A DNA stretch of 64,000 bases from Sphingopyxis sp. H073 (GCF_001468395.1 NZ_LNSG01000009.1:1-64000); one strand, 5' to 3'; positions 44,558-53,627 are shown, counted from the stretch's first letter. Numbers and translations: made by a program. The notes: generated by a model not told the origin, from the sequence alone.

Positions 44558-45486
44558 AGGCGTCGCACCAGCGGGGTCCAGCCGCTATTGTCGCTGAAGA
44601 AAAGCGGAAGGTTCGCGTCGGGAACAGAGTGCTGGAATGCGAGCGCCAGCCCCAGCTTGTGGAAGCCTCGCCAGTCCGCTTCGCTGCCATCGTCCTGATC
44701 ATAGCCCAGTCGTCGGCAAACTCTCTCTACGAAAGCAATGCCATCAGCGCGGATCGGCTCAGGCCATAGCAACGAGTCGGGATTGGCAAGCGAATGTCGT
44801 TCAGGGATCACGTTACCTGCTGAGATTCTTAGTTGAGGAACATGGCGGTTTACCCTGCCACGTCCGTATTCCGTAGTCATAGCATTGCAGTAATAGAATG
44901 TGGCGCGAGGTGTTGCCGCTCGCGACGCAACAGCGAGAGATTCGAACGACGCCGAGCCGGAGGCGTGGCTGTAGGGCCTCCGCCATGTCTTCAGGAATTG
45001 CTCACCCGAGCCTACAAAATCATCGACGAAGACGACCGGCCCGGTAAAACCGTTCGCCAGTCTTTCAATCACCTCTCGCGGCTCGAAAAGCTGGCCCTGA
45101 TTGATTCCCACGGCCTGTCGAGCCTTCCTTGCGAACAGCCAGCCGCTGTCGGACGGGTTCGGATCCTCTCCTTGGACGATAGTGATGAGAGCATTTCTGC
45201 AGAAATCTCGCCAGCGCGCCGACGCGTCTTCGAAACTTTCGAGATCGTCGGTCAGCAAGTTGGATAGGTTTTGAAACGCTGACCGAAATAGTTGATCAAC
45301 CAAGTGATCAGCAAGGAACGTGAAGCGACTGAGTAATATTAAAGCGTAACCACGTTCGGCTTGAGGAAAATTTGCAAGCCATCCTTCGGGGTCAATCTTC
45401 GTCTGCTCCCAGGCCCCGAAATCGACCAGGCGACCGCAGGCCTCGAGCACATTAGCTTCATCGGGAAATATCTGTGTGGTGGTCAT
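44554..45486 (-). CDS. Phosphoribosyltransferase-like (PRTase-CE type) conflict protein
   Basis: A 310-residue protein with a PRPP-loop-like motif (GFTGPVVFVDDFVGSGEQFL) in the middle, an N-terminal helical region (ACGRLVDFGAWEQTKIDPEG) and a C-terminal part ending FFSDNSGWTPLVRRL. It matches what I recall of PRTase domains found in predicted antiviral systems together with ORC/CDC6-like ATPases. It lies directly upstream of, and overlaps, such an ATPase gene. It looks intact, but its partner is truncated, so the system is probably dead. A true nucleotide-salvage PRTase is less likely given the context. Confidence 0.75.
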   Translation of the reverse strand: MTTTQIFPDEANVLEACGRLVDFGAWEQTKIDPEGWLANFPQAERGYALILLSRFTFLADHLVDQLFRSAFQNLSNLLTDDLESFEDASARWRDFCRNALITIVQGEDPNPSDSGWLFARKARQAVGINQGQLFEPREVIERLANGFTGPVVFVDDFVGSGEQFLKTWRRPYSHASGSASFESLAVASRAATPRATFYYCNAMTTEYGRGRVNRHVPQLRISAGNVIPERHSLANPDSLLWPEPIRADGIAFVERVCRRLGYDQDDGSEADWRGFHKLGLALAFQHSVPDANLPLFFSDNSGWTPLVRRL

Positions 45487-45970
45487 GTTTTCCGGAGTAA
45501 CTCAAAAAGAAGATGTTGGCAGCAAGATATTGCGGGGCAGAATCGGCAGCGCAAGGCCGCCTCCGGCGGTACCTTTGCAATCGCAATCGTCATTGTCACC
45601 TTCCCATCAGGTTGTTCCGATCTCAATGTCTCAGCTTCCACGCATGCTGTCGGTCGAGGGTGCCGGCAAGGGGGCGAAGCACGCGATCGGCTGATCCATC
45701 ATCTAACGGTATGAAATGATGAGGACGCGTTCCATTTACCTCCCACGCCAGATATACGAATAGCAACTTCTGGGCTCGTGCTAGGTTGGGCCAAGCGACC
45801 TACTTTTGGGGCGGTAGCTGACGGGCCGGCTCGCTGTCCGGGATGTCCGCTATCCTGATCTGCGCTCCTCAAGCAGACTAACCGGTCAGTCCAACCCAGC
45901 AGTCATTCCAAACTGCGCGAAATCTCGACAGTAACGTGGACGCTCAGCGACCAGAGCGAATATTATCGCA
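45487..45970. other. Intergenic stretch upstream of the PRTase operon
   Basis: About 480 bases with no gene I can support. Short plus-strand frames lack domains. It should hold the promoter of the PRTase-ATPase operon and forms the border between the defence island and the ICE maintenance block. Confidence 0.5.
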
Positions 45971-46894
45971 TCATTTCGCTTTCTCCACCTTCCACACAAT
46001 GATGCCCATCTTGCGGGCCTTGTCGACGAGGTTGGCATTTATACCATTCCCGGGGCAGGCGATCACAGCCTTGGGCAGGCTATCGAGCATCTGGTCGTTG
46101 CGGCGGAACGGGGCCGCCTTCTTGAACCGGTTCCAGTCGGGCCGGAAAGCGACATGGGTAATTTTGCGGGCTTTGGCCCAAAGCGCAGCGATATGTTCGC
46201 CACCGGTGGGGTTGCCGCCATGAAACAGGATCATGTCGGGATATTTGGCGTGAACCTTGTCGAGAATAGCCCAGATACGATTGTGGTTCTGATAATCCGG
46301 GCCTGAGGTGAACGCGATCTTCGTTCCTGTGGGGAGCAGCGGCTCAATTTCGGTCTTGCGCTTGGCGGCAAGAAAGTCTCGGCTGTCGATCATTGAGGCG
46401 GTCAGGGTTCGGTGGTTGACCAGCGATCCGCTGCGCGGTGTCCAGCTCTTGCGGAAGTGCGTTTCGAACTGGTCGGCGGCGGCGTCGCACATGTATTCTA
46501 GGGCATTGCGTCGTTCGATCAGCCCCGTTCCTTCGCGCAACAGGCGTTCGAGTTCGACTGAGCGGACTTCCGAGCCGTCCTGCTCGCGCTGGGATTGCTT
46601 CTGGGCGTTTTCATTGTCGTCAAGCTCTCGCTGCAACTGGGCACCGGCACGGTGAAACATATTGGTGAGCGACCAGCACAGATCTTCCAGATCAGGCTCC
46701 AACCTGGTGTCGATCATGGTGGAAATCAAAGCATCGAACATATCGGCGATAGCGCCGGCGACAAGGCGCTCTTCCGGCAAAGGCCGTGGATCGGCTTCAT
46801 CGGAAAAGGGGCGATAGCCGTAGAGGGCCAGCTCATTGAGCAGATGGGATGTATGGGATGCCTGGTTGTCGCTGTCGTCAATGTCGCTCGCCAT
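45971..46894 (-). CDS. DUF2493 family protein
   Basis: About 307 residues. The C-terminal DUF2493 region is clear: TKIAFTSGPDYQNHNRIWAI, DMILFHGGNPTGGEHIAALW, KAVIACPGNGINANLVDKAR. It has a Rossmann-like, SLOG-type fold, and such proteins may bind nucleotides or derivatives. It is a standard member of the ICE maintenance block. AGGAG precedes two adjacent ATGs; the second (46894) has better spacing. The longer frame upstream is not used because it crosses the structured gap. Confidence 0.85.
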   Translation of the reverse strand: MASDIDDSDNQASHTSHLLNELALYGYRPFSDEADPRPLPEERLVAGAIADMFDALISTMIDTRLEPDLEDLCWSLTNMFHRAGAQLQRELDDNENAQKQSQREQDGSEVRSVELERLLREGTGLIERRNALEYMCDAAADQFETHFRKSWTPRSGSLVNHRTLTASMIDSRDFLAAKRKTEIEPLLPTGTKIAFTSGPDYQNHNRIWAILDKVHAKYPDMILFHGGNPTGGEHIAALWAKARKITHVAFRPDWNRFKKAAPFRRNDQMLDSLPKAVIACPGNGINANLVDKARKMGIIVWKVEKAK

Positions 46895-47239
46895 CATGAT
46901 CTCCTGTGGTAAGGAGCCGCGCACCCCGCGCGGCCTTCTGGCGATCACTCTGGACGGATGGACGGGACAGGCACCGGCAAGCGCAGCGGTCCCGCGTCTG
47001 CGCAGGATGACGGCCGAAGCGTCAAGCGGAGGAGGGCGGCAAGGGCGCAATTTTGCTTCGCGATGCAAAGCCGGGCATGCCCGGCGGCGGAAAATAGCGC
47101 CCTTAAAGCCCTTGTCGGTTCCGGCCAGTCCGGCCCTCCCGATCGCCCTTGAAGAAGGCCGTGCTGCGCGCGCCTCTCCTCTAGGGAATATCTGGCAGTC
47201 GACAGAGCGAGGTTAGGCAAGGACTGCCCTGTATCGGCG
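46895..47239. other. Structured gap with nested inverted repeats
   Basis: Outer arms AAGGGCGCAATTTT (47041-47054) and AAAATAGCGCCCTT (47091-47104) pair with one mismatch. Between them are a hairpin TTTGC/GCAAA (47052-47069) and a perfect 16-base palindrome GCCGGGCATGCCCGGC (47070-47085). The result is a cloverleaf-like element. No gene is supported in the gap. Confidence 0.6.
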
Positions 47240-48289
47240 CTACAGATATGCTTGCCTAATGAGGCTGCGGTCGACGTCGCAGAGTTGATCGCAAATATGA
47301 GCTGCAAGTGCATCAGCGCCACCGTCCTGCAGATCGTCGTTGAAATCCCCTCCTTTCGGGACCAACGGGATGACCTCGATATCGAGATGTCTCGCTCGCT
47401 CGGCGAGATTGGTGGTTGCCAGCCTGCCAGCATCGTCATTGTCCGTCGCAATATAGAGACGATGCAGCAGCGGCGGAAACAGGAAGGCGGCGAGATGAGC
47501 GGAGGATGTGGCGGCGGCCATCGGCATATCGGGCATGACTTCGTGCAGGGAGAGCAGTGTTTCGATGCCTTCGCCAACGATCATCACGTCGTGTGGCGTG
47601 CCAAAGCGGATTGCGTGCCCCAGCAACTGCCCCATCGAACGTCGTGGATCGGCGACTGGCGCCTTTGCCCGCGTAGCCGGATCAATCCATGTCCGGTGAA
47701 CGCCGGTGCTGCTGCCGTCGAGATCGGTGACGATGCCAATCAGCGCTGGCCAGTTCTTGGCGGTGCCGAAACTCTCCTCTTTGGAGTGGCGATAATAGAG
47801 TCGGCGATGAGAGCGCAGCGCGTCGATGCCTTCGAGATGATGGATCGCGCGGGTGCGCAGATAGTCGGCCGCAATGCTGCCGACCAAGGGATCTGTGGCG
47901 CGAATAATACGTCTTACGGCAGCCTGCGAACCGCGGCGCCCCGGCGGACGACAGCGACGCGGGGTAACATCCGCTATGGTATCCGATGGCAGGCTCAAAA
48001 AGCGCCGGGCCTCTGCAAGCGTCTCGGCAAAAGTGCGACAGCCTTGAGTGACGGCAATGATATCGAGCAGATCGCCATGTTCGCCGGTCGCTGCATCGGT
48101 CCATTTGCCCGCTGGTCCGTTGTGCATATCGACAAGGCGAACATAAAGACTGCGGCCCGGTGTATTGCGCACATCGCCGACCAGCCAATAGCGGCCTTCG
48201 CGCCGTCCGTTTGAGAGATACTGGCGGCACACCGCCTCCGCCCGGGAACCAAGGCGCTGCGCGATATCTGAGGCGGAATGTTGGTCCAT
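47240..48289 (-). CDS. Toprim-domain protein, primase/helicase-like
   Basis: A 349-residue protein. The C-terminal toprim domain shows the catalytic Glu (DVMIVGEGIETLLSLHEVMP) and the DxD-type motif (LHRLYIATDNDDAGRLA). The N-terminal half contains an ICE-typical zinc-less primase-like region (GRYWLVGDVRNTPGRSLYVR). It probably primes or processes single-stranded ICE DNA after transfer. It belongs to the toprim-DUF6915-DUF6878-ParB-DUF932 block. Confidence 0.88.
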   Translation of the reverse strand: MDQHSASDIAQRLGSRAEAVCRQYLSNGRREGRYWLVGDVRNTPGRSLYVRLVDMHNGPAGKWTDAATGEHGDLLDIIAVTQGCRTFAETLAEARRFLSLPSDTIADVTPRRCRPPGRRGSQAAVRRIIRATDPLVGSIAADYLRTRAIHHLEGIDALRSHRRLYYRHSKEESFGTAKNWPALIGIVTDLDGSSTGVHRTWIDPATRAKAPVADPRRSMGQLLGHAIRFGTPHDVMIVGEGIETLLSLHEVMPDMPMAAATSSAHLAAFLFPPLLHRLYIATDNDDAGRLATTNLAERARHLDIEVIPLVPKGGDFNDDLQDGGADALAAHICDQLCDVDRSLIRQAYL

Positions 48290-48415
48290 GGTCGCTCTTC
48301 ACAATAAGGAGGGATGCGAGCGCCCGGCAAATCGGCGGTGTCTGGCTTCCCTGGCGCAAAAATGGCGGCGGATGATTGCCCATCCACCGCCATTATGGGT
48401 TCGCAATGTCGCCGC

Positions 48416-48781
48416 TCAGGCGGCGATCGCTGCGAACGGATCGACCTGTTTGTGGATCGGCTGCGCCCGACCCATCCAGGGTTCAGGGCGGATACAGCGT
48501 ACCCAGTCAGCAAAGCTTGGGATAAATCCGAGATCCTCCAAGACATGCTGCTCGCCGATCAAGCGAACCGGCACGATCCTGCCGGTCGAGATGGTAATCG
48601 TTGTGCCGAAAAAGCGCTCCAGCATGAAAATGCCCTCGGCATGGTGCCGCAATGCCCGGTGGCGAAAATCCGCCGTGATGGCTTTCGATTCATCGAACCA
48701 CTGGTGCAGCGCCAGATAATCGTCCGCTGTGCCACCCCATTTGCGCACCGAGGAGAGGGCGTGATGATAGCAATGTCCCAT
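48416..48781 (-). CDS. DUF6915 family protein
   Basis: A ~121-residue protein: MGHCYHHALSSVRKWGGTAD, FDESKAITADFRHRALRHHA, LGFIPSFADWVRCIRPEPWM. It matches DUF6915, a small protein of ICE maintenance blocks with unknown function. Several conserved His residues (YHHALSS and RHRALRHHAE) suggest a metal or nucleic-acid site. I use ATG 48781; the frame from 48796 overlaps the preceding gene. Confidence 0.85.
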   Translation of the reverse strand: MGHCYHHALSSVRKWGGTADDYLALHQWFDESKAITADFRHRALRHHAEGIFMLERFFGTTITISTGRIVPVRLIGEQHVLEDLGFIPSFADWVRCIRPEPWMGRAQPIHKQVDPFAAIAA

Positions 48782-48792
48782 ATCATCCTCCC

Positions 48793-49275
48793 TCACCAGC
48801 TGTGGCTGTAAAGTTCGGCGGTGACATAGCGCTCATTATGCTCAAGACTGATGGTCTGCTCACGGACATCGAAGACGAACTCACCATAGGCGCCGTCATT
48901 ATTTTCCCAGCCGCAATGGGTGAGGCTCAGGAGATCATAGGCGAGCTGCTCGATCGCCTCTGCAACGGGCATGCGTGTCCGCGTAGGCTCGTCTTGCCCC
49001 CAGACATGGCTGACGAGTTCGATTTCGGCGTTCGGCAGTTCGACCTTGGCGTTGTCAGCGACTGCGGAGATGTCCTCGATCTGGCCACTGTCGCCGCCGC
49101 CGTCGAAGGTGACGGTTACATATTGGATTCCTGCGGGATCGAGCACGCCGAACAGCTGCGCCTTGTTGGCATCGAGATACTGGATTGCTTTTTCGACCTC
49201 ACGGGCGCGTTCGGCTTCCCATTGCACATAATCGAACGCGATAATGGGAGCGGGGGACGAAGATGTGTCTGTCAT
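48793..49275 (-). CDS. DUF6878 family protein
   Basis: A 160-residue acidic protein: IIAFDYVQWEAERAREVEKA, QYVTVTFDGGGDSGQIEDIS, DLLSLTHCGWENNDGAYGEF and a final NERYVTAELYSHSW. It matches DUF6878, present beside DUF6915 in alphaproteobacterial ICEs. Function is unknown. The next gene's start is 11 bases downstream, so both are likely co-transcribed. Confidence 0.85.
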   Translation of the reverse strand: MTDTSSSPAPIIAFDYVQWEAERAREVEKAIQYLDANKAQLFGVLDPAGIQYVTVTFDGGGDSGQIEDISAVADNAKVELPNAEIELVSHVWGQDEPTRTRMPVAEAIEQLAYDLLSLTHCGWENNDGAYGEFVFDVREQTISLEHNERYVTAELYSHSW

Positions 49276-49374
49276 AACGATAGTCCTCTGATTGGGAGTG
49301 CAATCCCTTTTCGGGGGTACGGATGATGGAATTGGCGGAAGAAGCGGGGCGACCGCAGTCGCCCCGCCAGATTT

Positions 49375-51378
49375 TCACTCGGCCGCGACGGCGTAGTCTT
49401 GCTCGTCGTCGGGGATATAGGCCGGATCGGCATGCGCGGTGGCGATCCTTGCCGTGCGCAGCGGTTCTGGCAACCAGCCGCTATCCGCGAGAAGGGCTTC
49501 CGCCTGGGTCGCCATATCGCCCTTCTTGAGATGTTCGATCATCACCGCCTGGGCCTCATCGCAGCCTTCGCGGACGGCCTGCAATATGCGCGCCTTGGTG
49601 ACGCGCCCGAAGAAGCCGTTGGCGGTGGGCCTCCATCCCGCCGCCGCCATATCGAGGCCGATGGTCGATGCGAGCGTGTCGGCATGTGCAATGGCGCGAG
49701 GTCTGCGGCTATAGGGTTCGATCACCGCATTGACCGAGAGCGATACGCAATGCGCGAACAAGGCCCTGGTCCGCGTCTCGTTCCAGCTTGCCAGCTCATC
49801 CCAAAGATGCTCAGGCTCTTTGGGCAGACTGTTGGCCCAGTCGGTATGGCGGTCATCAAGCGCCCGCGCCGAGGGAGTATCGGCGAGGCCCGGTGCCTGT
49901 GCCCCAAAGCCGAGACACTTCATCTCGATCTCAAGGCAGCTGTCGAGCGCATAATGATAGAAGCAACGCAGCGCCAGCGCATGGACGGCGGCGAGGAAGG
50001 CGATATCGACCTCTTCGCCCAGCCTGTGGCGCAATGCGATCGTGCGATGCGCGGTCAGTTCCGCCACCAGCCGGTCGGGCAGGGGACGCAGGCCATCGTC
50101 TTCATCAGGTTCGTCGGGAGGCGATAGTGTAGCCGCAATGCCCGATTCAGGACTGTGGCCTGCCAGCTCCTCGTCGCCGCCGTTCTCGTCCTCAATCACC
50201 GGCAGTTCATCTTCCGGCCGGACATAGCCGCGGTCGACCCGCAACATGCCATTGTGATCGATACTGACAAACGCCCCTGCTCGCGCCATCTCGTCGGCAT
50301 CGAAGACCATGGGGCGTGCATCAAACTGGGCGAGCGCGGTTTCGATCTCGGCGAGGCGGTGGTCGACCTCCTCCGGCAATTCGTCGGCGTCAGAATAATC
50401 CGCTTCTAACTTGTCCAGTTCGGCCTGCAATGCGGCCCGTGCTGCCTCTTCGTCCTCGTTCAAGGCAAGCTGAACCCCGCGCAGCTGCCGCAGACCGTAA
50501 GCATGGCCATAGGGGAAGGACGGAGCGACCTCGATCCATTTCCATCCCTCAGCCAGGATTACATCGCCCCCTTCGCGTAGACCCTCGTCGACCATCATGT
50601 CGAGTAAGGCAACATCCTGCAGCCAGCCGCCATCGTCGGACTGGAACAGGTCGCGTGTGACCGCGCCACCCGCTTCTACATAGGCATCGAGCCGCACGAA
50701 CTGCGCCCGCTTGTCGCTCGCCCGCACGGCGTGTTCGGTGAGCATGCGCCGGATTGCATGGGGCTGCTTGTCATAGGAGTGACTGAGGCTGTCGAACACC
50801 TGCTCTTGCCGCTCATGATCGTCGGAGACGGTGAACGCCATTAACTGGTCGAGGGTCAAACCATCCTCGGCATAGATGTCGAGCAGGCGCGGGCTGACAG
50901 CCGCGAGCTTGAGGCGCTGTTTGACGACCGATACGGCGACGAAGAAGGTTGCAGCGATCTCCTCTTCCGACTGTCCCTTTTCTCGCAGAGCCAGAAATGC
51001 GCGGAACTGGTCGAGCGGATGCAATGGCGCGCGCTGGACATTTTCCGCAAGGCTGTCCTCTTCGGCAATGCCGCCCTCGCGCACGACGCAGGGCACCAGC
51101 GCCGTTCGCGCAAAGCGCTTCTGCCTGGCCAACAGTTCAAGCGCGCGGAAGCGACGGCCCCCGGCAGGAATCTCAAACATGCCGGTTTCCGAGCCGTCCT
51201 CGACGAGGACCGGGCGCACGCTCAAACCCTGCAGCAGCCCGCGCCGGGCAATGTCTTCCGCCAGATCTTCGATCGACACGCCCGCCTTGATGCGGCGGAC
51301 ATTGGACTGGGAGAGCAGAAGCTTGTTGAACGGGATGTCCCGCGAGGTAGCGAGACGGATTTTCTCATATTTGGACAT
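49375..51378 (-). CDS. parB: ParB/Srx-type nuclease or partition protein
   Basis: A ~667-residue protein. The N-terminal ParB domain has PFNKLLLSQSNVRRIKAGVS, PAGGRRFRALELLARQKRFA and SLAENVQRAPLHPLDQFRAF, followed by the helix-turn-helix (EEEIAATFFVAVSVVKQRLK). The long C-terminal part is acidic in the middle and alpha-helical at the end. Large ParB proteins of this kind are standard on ICEs and may aid stability. Start ATG 51378 is supported by the MSKYEKIRLA N terminus. Confidence 0.92.
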   Translation of the reverse strand: MSKYEKIRLATSRDIPFNKLLLSQSNVRRIKAGVSIEDLAEDIARRGLLQGLSVRPVLVEDGSETGMFEIPAGGRRFRALELLARQKRFARTALVPCVVREGGIAEEDSLAENVQRAPLHPLDQFRAFLALREKGQSEEEIAATFFVAVSVVKQRLKLAAVSPRLLDIYAEDGLTLDQLMAFTVSDDHERQEQVFDSLSHSYDKQPHAIRRMLTEHAVRASDKRAQFVRLDAYVEAGGAVTRDLFQSDDGGWLQDVALLDMMVDEGLREGGDVILAEGWKWIEVAPSFPYGHAYGLRQLRGVQLALNEDEEAARAALQAELDKLEADYSDADELPEEVDHRLAEIETALAQFDARPMVFDADEMARAGAFVSIDHNGMLRVDRGYVRPEDELPVIEDENGGDEELAGHSPESGIAATLSPPDEPDEDDGLRPLPDRLVAELTAHRTIALRHRLGEEVDIAFLAAVHALALRCFYHYALDSCLEIEMKCLGFGAQAPGLADTPSARALDDRHTDWANSLPKEPEHLWDELASWNETRTRALFAHCVSLSVNAVIEPYSRRPRAIAHADTLASTIGLDMAAAGWRPTANGFFGRVTKARILQAVREGCDEAQAVMIEHLKKGDMATQAEALLADSGWLPEPLRTARIATAHADPAYIPDDEQDYAVAAE

Positions 51379-51513
51379 GACATCATCTTTCGCGACGGAT
51401 GCCCGAAAGCCACTCTCTCGAGACCCAAATCCGTCACGAAAACACGGCATCCCTCTTCCTCTATGGGAAATCGGGACGCCGTGAGATCATCAGAGCCGAA
51501 GCAACCCGCCGGG

Positions 51514-52710
51514 TTAGTGCACGCGCTCCATCAGCTTCTTCGCCTTGCCCTCCATGTCGAGACGCGCATCCTGCTGGGGCTTGTCCCGCGCAACCGCGGT
51601 GATGCCCTGCACGAAATCGAAGATGCTCGCTGGCGGATGGCCTTCCTCCGCCAACACGCGTTTGATGATCTTCGCGGTCTCCGCCCTAGAGAAGCCACGC
51701 TTGCGCAGGAAATCGCTGCGATCCTCGTCGGAGCGGGCGACAATGCGTTCACGCGCCGTGCGGATACCTTCGATGAAGGGGCGGGGCGAAGAATCGGCAA
51801 AGCGGGCAAGGGCAGGGGCGGCCTCATGGGCGAAGCGGGAAGCGGCATATTTGCTGTGGCGGATCGCAATCTCCTCAAAATCCTCGACGCCCCACAAATT
51901 GCGGTTCTGGCAGACTGCGCGTAGATAGAAGCTCGCCAGCCCCAAAGTCTTGGCACCCACTTCCGAGTTCCAGCAGTAAAAGCCGCGAAAGAAGAGATCG
52001 GGCGAGCCATCGGGCAGCTTCCCCGCTTCGATGGGATTGAGATCATCGACGAGAAACAGGAATACATCCCTGTCCGACGCATAGAGCGTGGTGGTGTCCT
52101 TCGTCACATCGACATACGGATTATAGATACCGGTTGACCAGTCGAGCACGCCGGGTACCTTCCAGCGGGTATCGCCCGTGCCATTGCCAGCAATACGCTG
52201 CACCGCGGATACCAGTTCATGGTCGTAGATGCGACCATAGTCCGGGCCGGTGACAGCGCGCAGTTCGACCCGGCCATCATCAGATTCAAGCGTCTTCACC
52301 TGCTCGGTGCGATGCGAGGTCAGGCCATATTGGAGGTTGATGCCGGCAAGGGCGGCGGGCAGCTGGCGTAGATAGGCAGCAGGAGTGCCAACCAGCGAAG
52401 CCAGTTGGCCGAAGCTCCAGTGGGTGGGCGCGATAGGTACGTCGGAGCCGGGCAGCATCAGCGTCAGGGCTTCGGCATTGTCGCGTGAAGCCTCGACGCG
52501 GATCGCGGCGCTTTCGATGGTGCGCGTCCGGCTGTGTTTGGCGCGGCCCTTGAGAGACGCGAACAAATCGGTCAGCGACAAGAATCGCTCGTCGTCGGGA
52601 CGCGAAAACCATTCGGACGACACCCGTCCTACGCGCTGACCTCGCGTTACATCCACCTTGTAGCCGCCGCGCGCATCGGCGCGCCCGTCCAGTATCTCAA
52701 CATCGATCAT
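51514..52710 (-). CDS. DUF932 family protein
   Basis: A ~398-residue protein: APTHWSFGQLASLVGTPAAY, AVTGPDYGRIYDHELVSAVQ, LFFRGFYCWNSEVGAKTLGL. These are typical of DUF932, a phage- and ICE-associated family with no proven function. ATG 52710 is used; the frame from 52758 extends into the terminal region. It is the last gene of the element before the tRNA. Confidence 0.9.
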   Translation of the reverse strand: MIDVEILDGRADARGGYKVDVTRGQRVGRVSSEWFSRPDDERFLSLTDLFASLKGRAKHSRTRTIESAAIRVEASRDNAEALTLMLPGSDVPIAPTHWSFGQLASLVGTPAAYLRQLPAALAGINLQYGLTSHRTEQVKTLESDDGRVELRAVTGPDYGRIYDHELVSAVQRIAGNGTGDTRWKVPGVLDWSTGIYNPYVDVTKDTTTLYASDRDVFLFLVDDLNPIEAGKLPDGSPDLFFRGFYCWNSEVGAKTLGLASFYLRAVCQNRNLWGVEDFEEIAIRHSKYAASRFAHEAAPALARFADSSPRPFIEGIRTARERIVARSDEDRSDFLRKRGFSRAETAKIIKRVLAEEGHPPASIFDFVQGITAVARDKPQQDARLDMEGKAKKLMERVH

Positions 52711-52963
52711 GGGACTTCTCCATGACGGGCGGCCGGGAGACCCTCTCTCGGCCCTCACTCCGTCACAAAGCCGAAGGCCGAACTCTCACTCTGATATTTT
52801 GAGCGAAGCAGCGGACAAAATCGCGTCATGTCGGTCGGAAAAAATCCGACAGATCTGCTCCATTACCGCCCATTGTTCGCGCTCGACTGATTACGTGGCG
52901 ATTACGTGGAGCGATACAAAGGTTTCCGATAGTAGAGATTATCACCATAAGTCATTGATTTTA
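52711..52963. other. Terminal region of the ICE with repeats next to tRNA-Lys
   Basis: It holds a hairpin GTCGGA/TCCGAC (52834-52850), a tandem direct repeat GATTACGTGG (52889-52898 and 52900-52909), and an inverted repeat TCACCATAA (52942-52950) with TTATGGTGA (52961-52969). The second arm overlaps the CCA end of the tRNA. Such repeats are what integrase arm and core sites look like, so this is the candidate attR. Confidence 0.55.
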
Positions 52964-53039
52964 TGGTGAGCCCTGCTGGATTCGAACCAGCGACCTACTG
53001 ATTAAAAGTCAGTTGCTCTACCGACTGAGCTAAGGGCCC
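52964..53039 (-). tRNA. tRNA-Lys (UUU)
   Basis: The minus strand gives a 76-base cloverleaf: 7-bp acceptor stem GGGCCCT/AGGGCTC (one G-U pair), a D-arm with GCTCAGTCGGTAGAGC, an anticodon loop centred on TTT (CTGACTTTTAATCAG), a T-arm with GGTTCGAATCC, and an encoded CCA. Its 3' end borders the ICE, a usual integration target. The gene itself is intact. Confidence 0.97.
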
Positions 53040-53082
53040 ATCGTGGCGCCGAAAGCGTCGACGCCCGAAGAGAGCCGTCGCC

Positions 53083-53604
53083 CTAGTGCGCCTCGGCGTT
53101 CCGGTCAACCGGCTTGGCGCGGATCAGGCGTGCGGCGAGTTGGCGGACCGTTCGCCCGCTGACCGGATCGCGCCATTCGGGGGCGACGGTGCGGAGCGGG
53201 CCAAGAACGAAGGCGCGCTCGGCCATTGCGGGGTGCGGGACGGTGACGTCGGCGTCGCTCCACGCGCCGCCCGACCAGAGCAGAATATCGAGGTCGAGCG
53301 TCCGCGCGCTCCAGCGCTGGCCGGTGCGGCGGCCGAACTGCGCTTCGATTTCGCGCAGCCGGGCGAGCATTTCGGGCGGCGTGAGCGGCGAGGCGACGAG
53401 CGCGACGGCGTTGGCATAGCGCCGGCGCGACGGCCCCACCGGATCGCTGGCGATGATCGGGCTGGCATCGACCGGCTCGATCTCGTCGCCTTCGAGCGCC
53501 GCGAGCGCCGCGACCAGAATGTGGCGCGGATCGCCATGGCGCGCATGGCGGCGGTTTGAGCCGAGGCCGATGGCATATAGAGCAAGGGGCGTTGCGCTGG
53601 TCAT
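53083..53604 (-). CDS. folK: 2-amino-4-hydroxy-6-hydroxymethyldihydropteridine pyrophosphokinase
   Basis: FolK (HPPK) activates the pterin in folate synthesis. The 173-residue protein has ALYAIGLGSNRRHARHGDPR at the N terminus, YANAVALVASPLTPPEMLAR, and the metal-binding RTLDLDILLW. ATG 53604 is used; the longer frame has no family match. It is divergent from the UDG gene, 23 bases apart. It is the first protein-coding gene of the chromosome after the tRNA. Confidence 0.93.
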   Translation of the reverse strand: MTSATPLALYAIGLGSNRRHARHGDPRHILVAALAALEGDEIEPVDASPIIASDPVGPSRRRYANAVALVASPLTPPEMLARLREIEAQFGRRTGQRWSARTLDLDILLWSGGAWSDADVTVPHPAMAERAFVLGPLRTVAPEWRDPVSGRTVRQLAARLIRAKPVDRNAEAH

Positions 53605-53627
53605 GGCGGAGCGCCTATCGCAGCCGC

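Larger units (their letters stand above)
1..52963. mobile_element. Integrative and conjugative element, right-hand portion with cargo
   Basis: This entry covers the accessory region that ends at the 3' end of tRNA-Lys. It contains a full Trb mating-pair system with coupling protein, a relaxase, TraF, RepA, an excision-control gene set and a ParB/DUF932/toprim maintenance block, which is the layout of Tn4371-like and Mesorhizobium-type ICEs. The right boundary is inferred from the switch to chromosomal genes at the tRNA. The left boundary and the integrase are not in the window, so the start given here is only the window edge. The first 9.8 kb may be cargo of the same element or a separate insertion. 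Confidence 0.72.
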
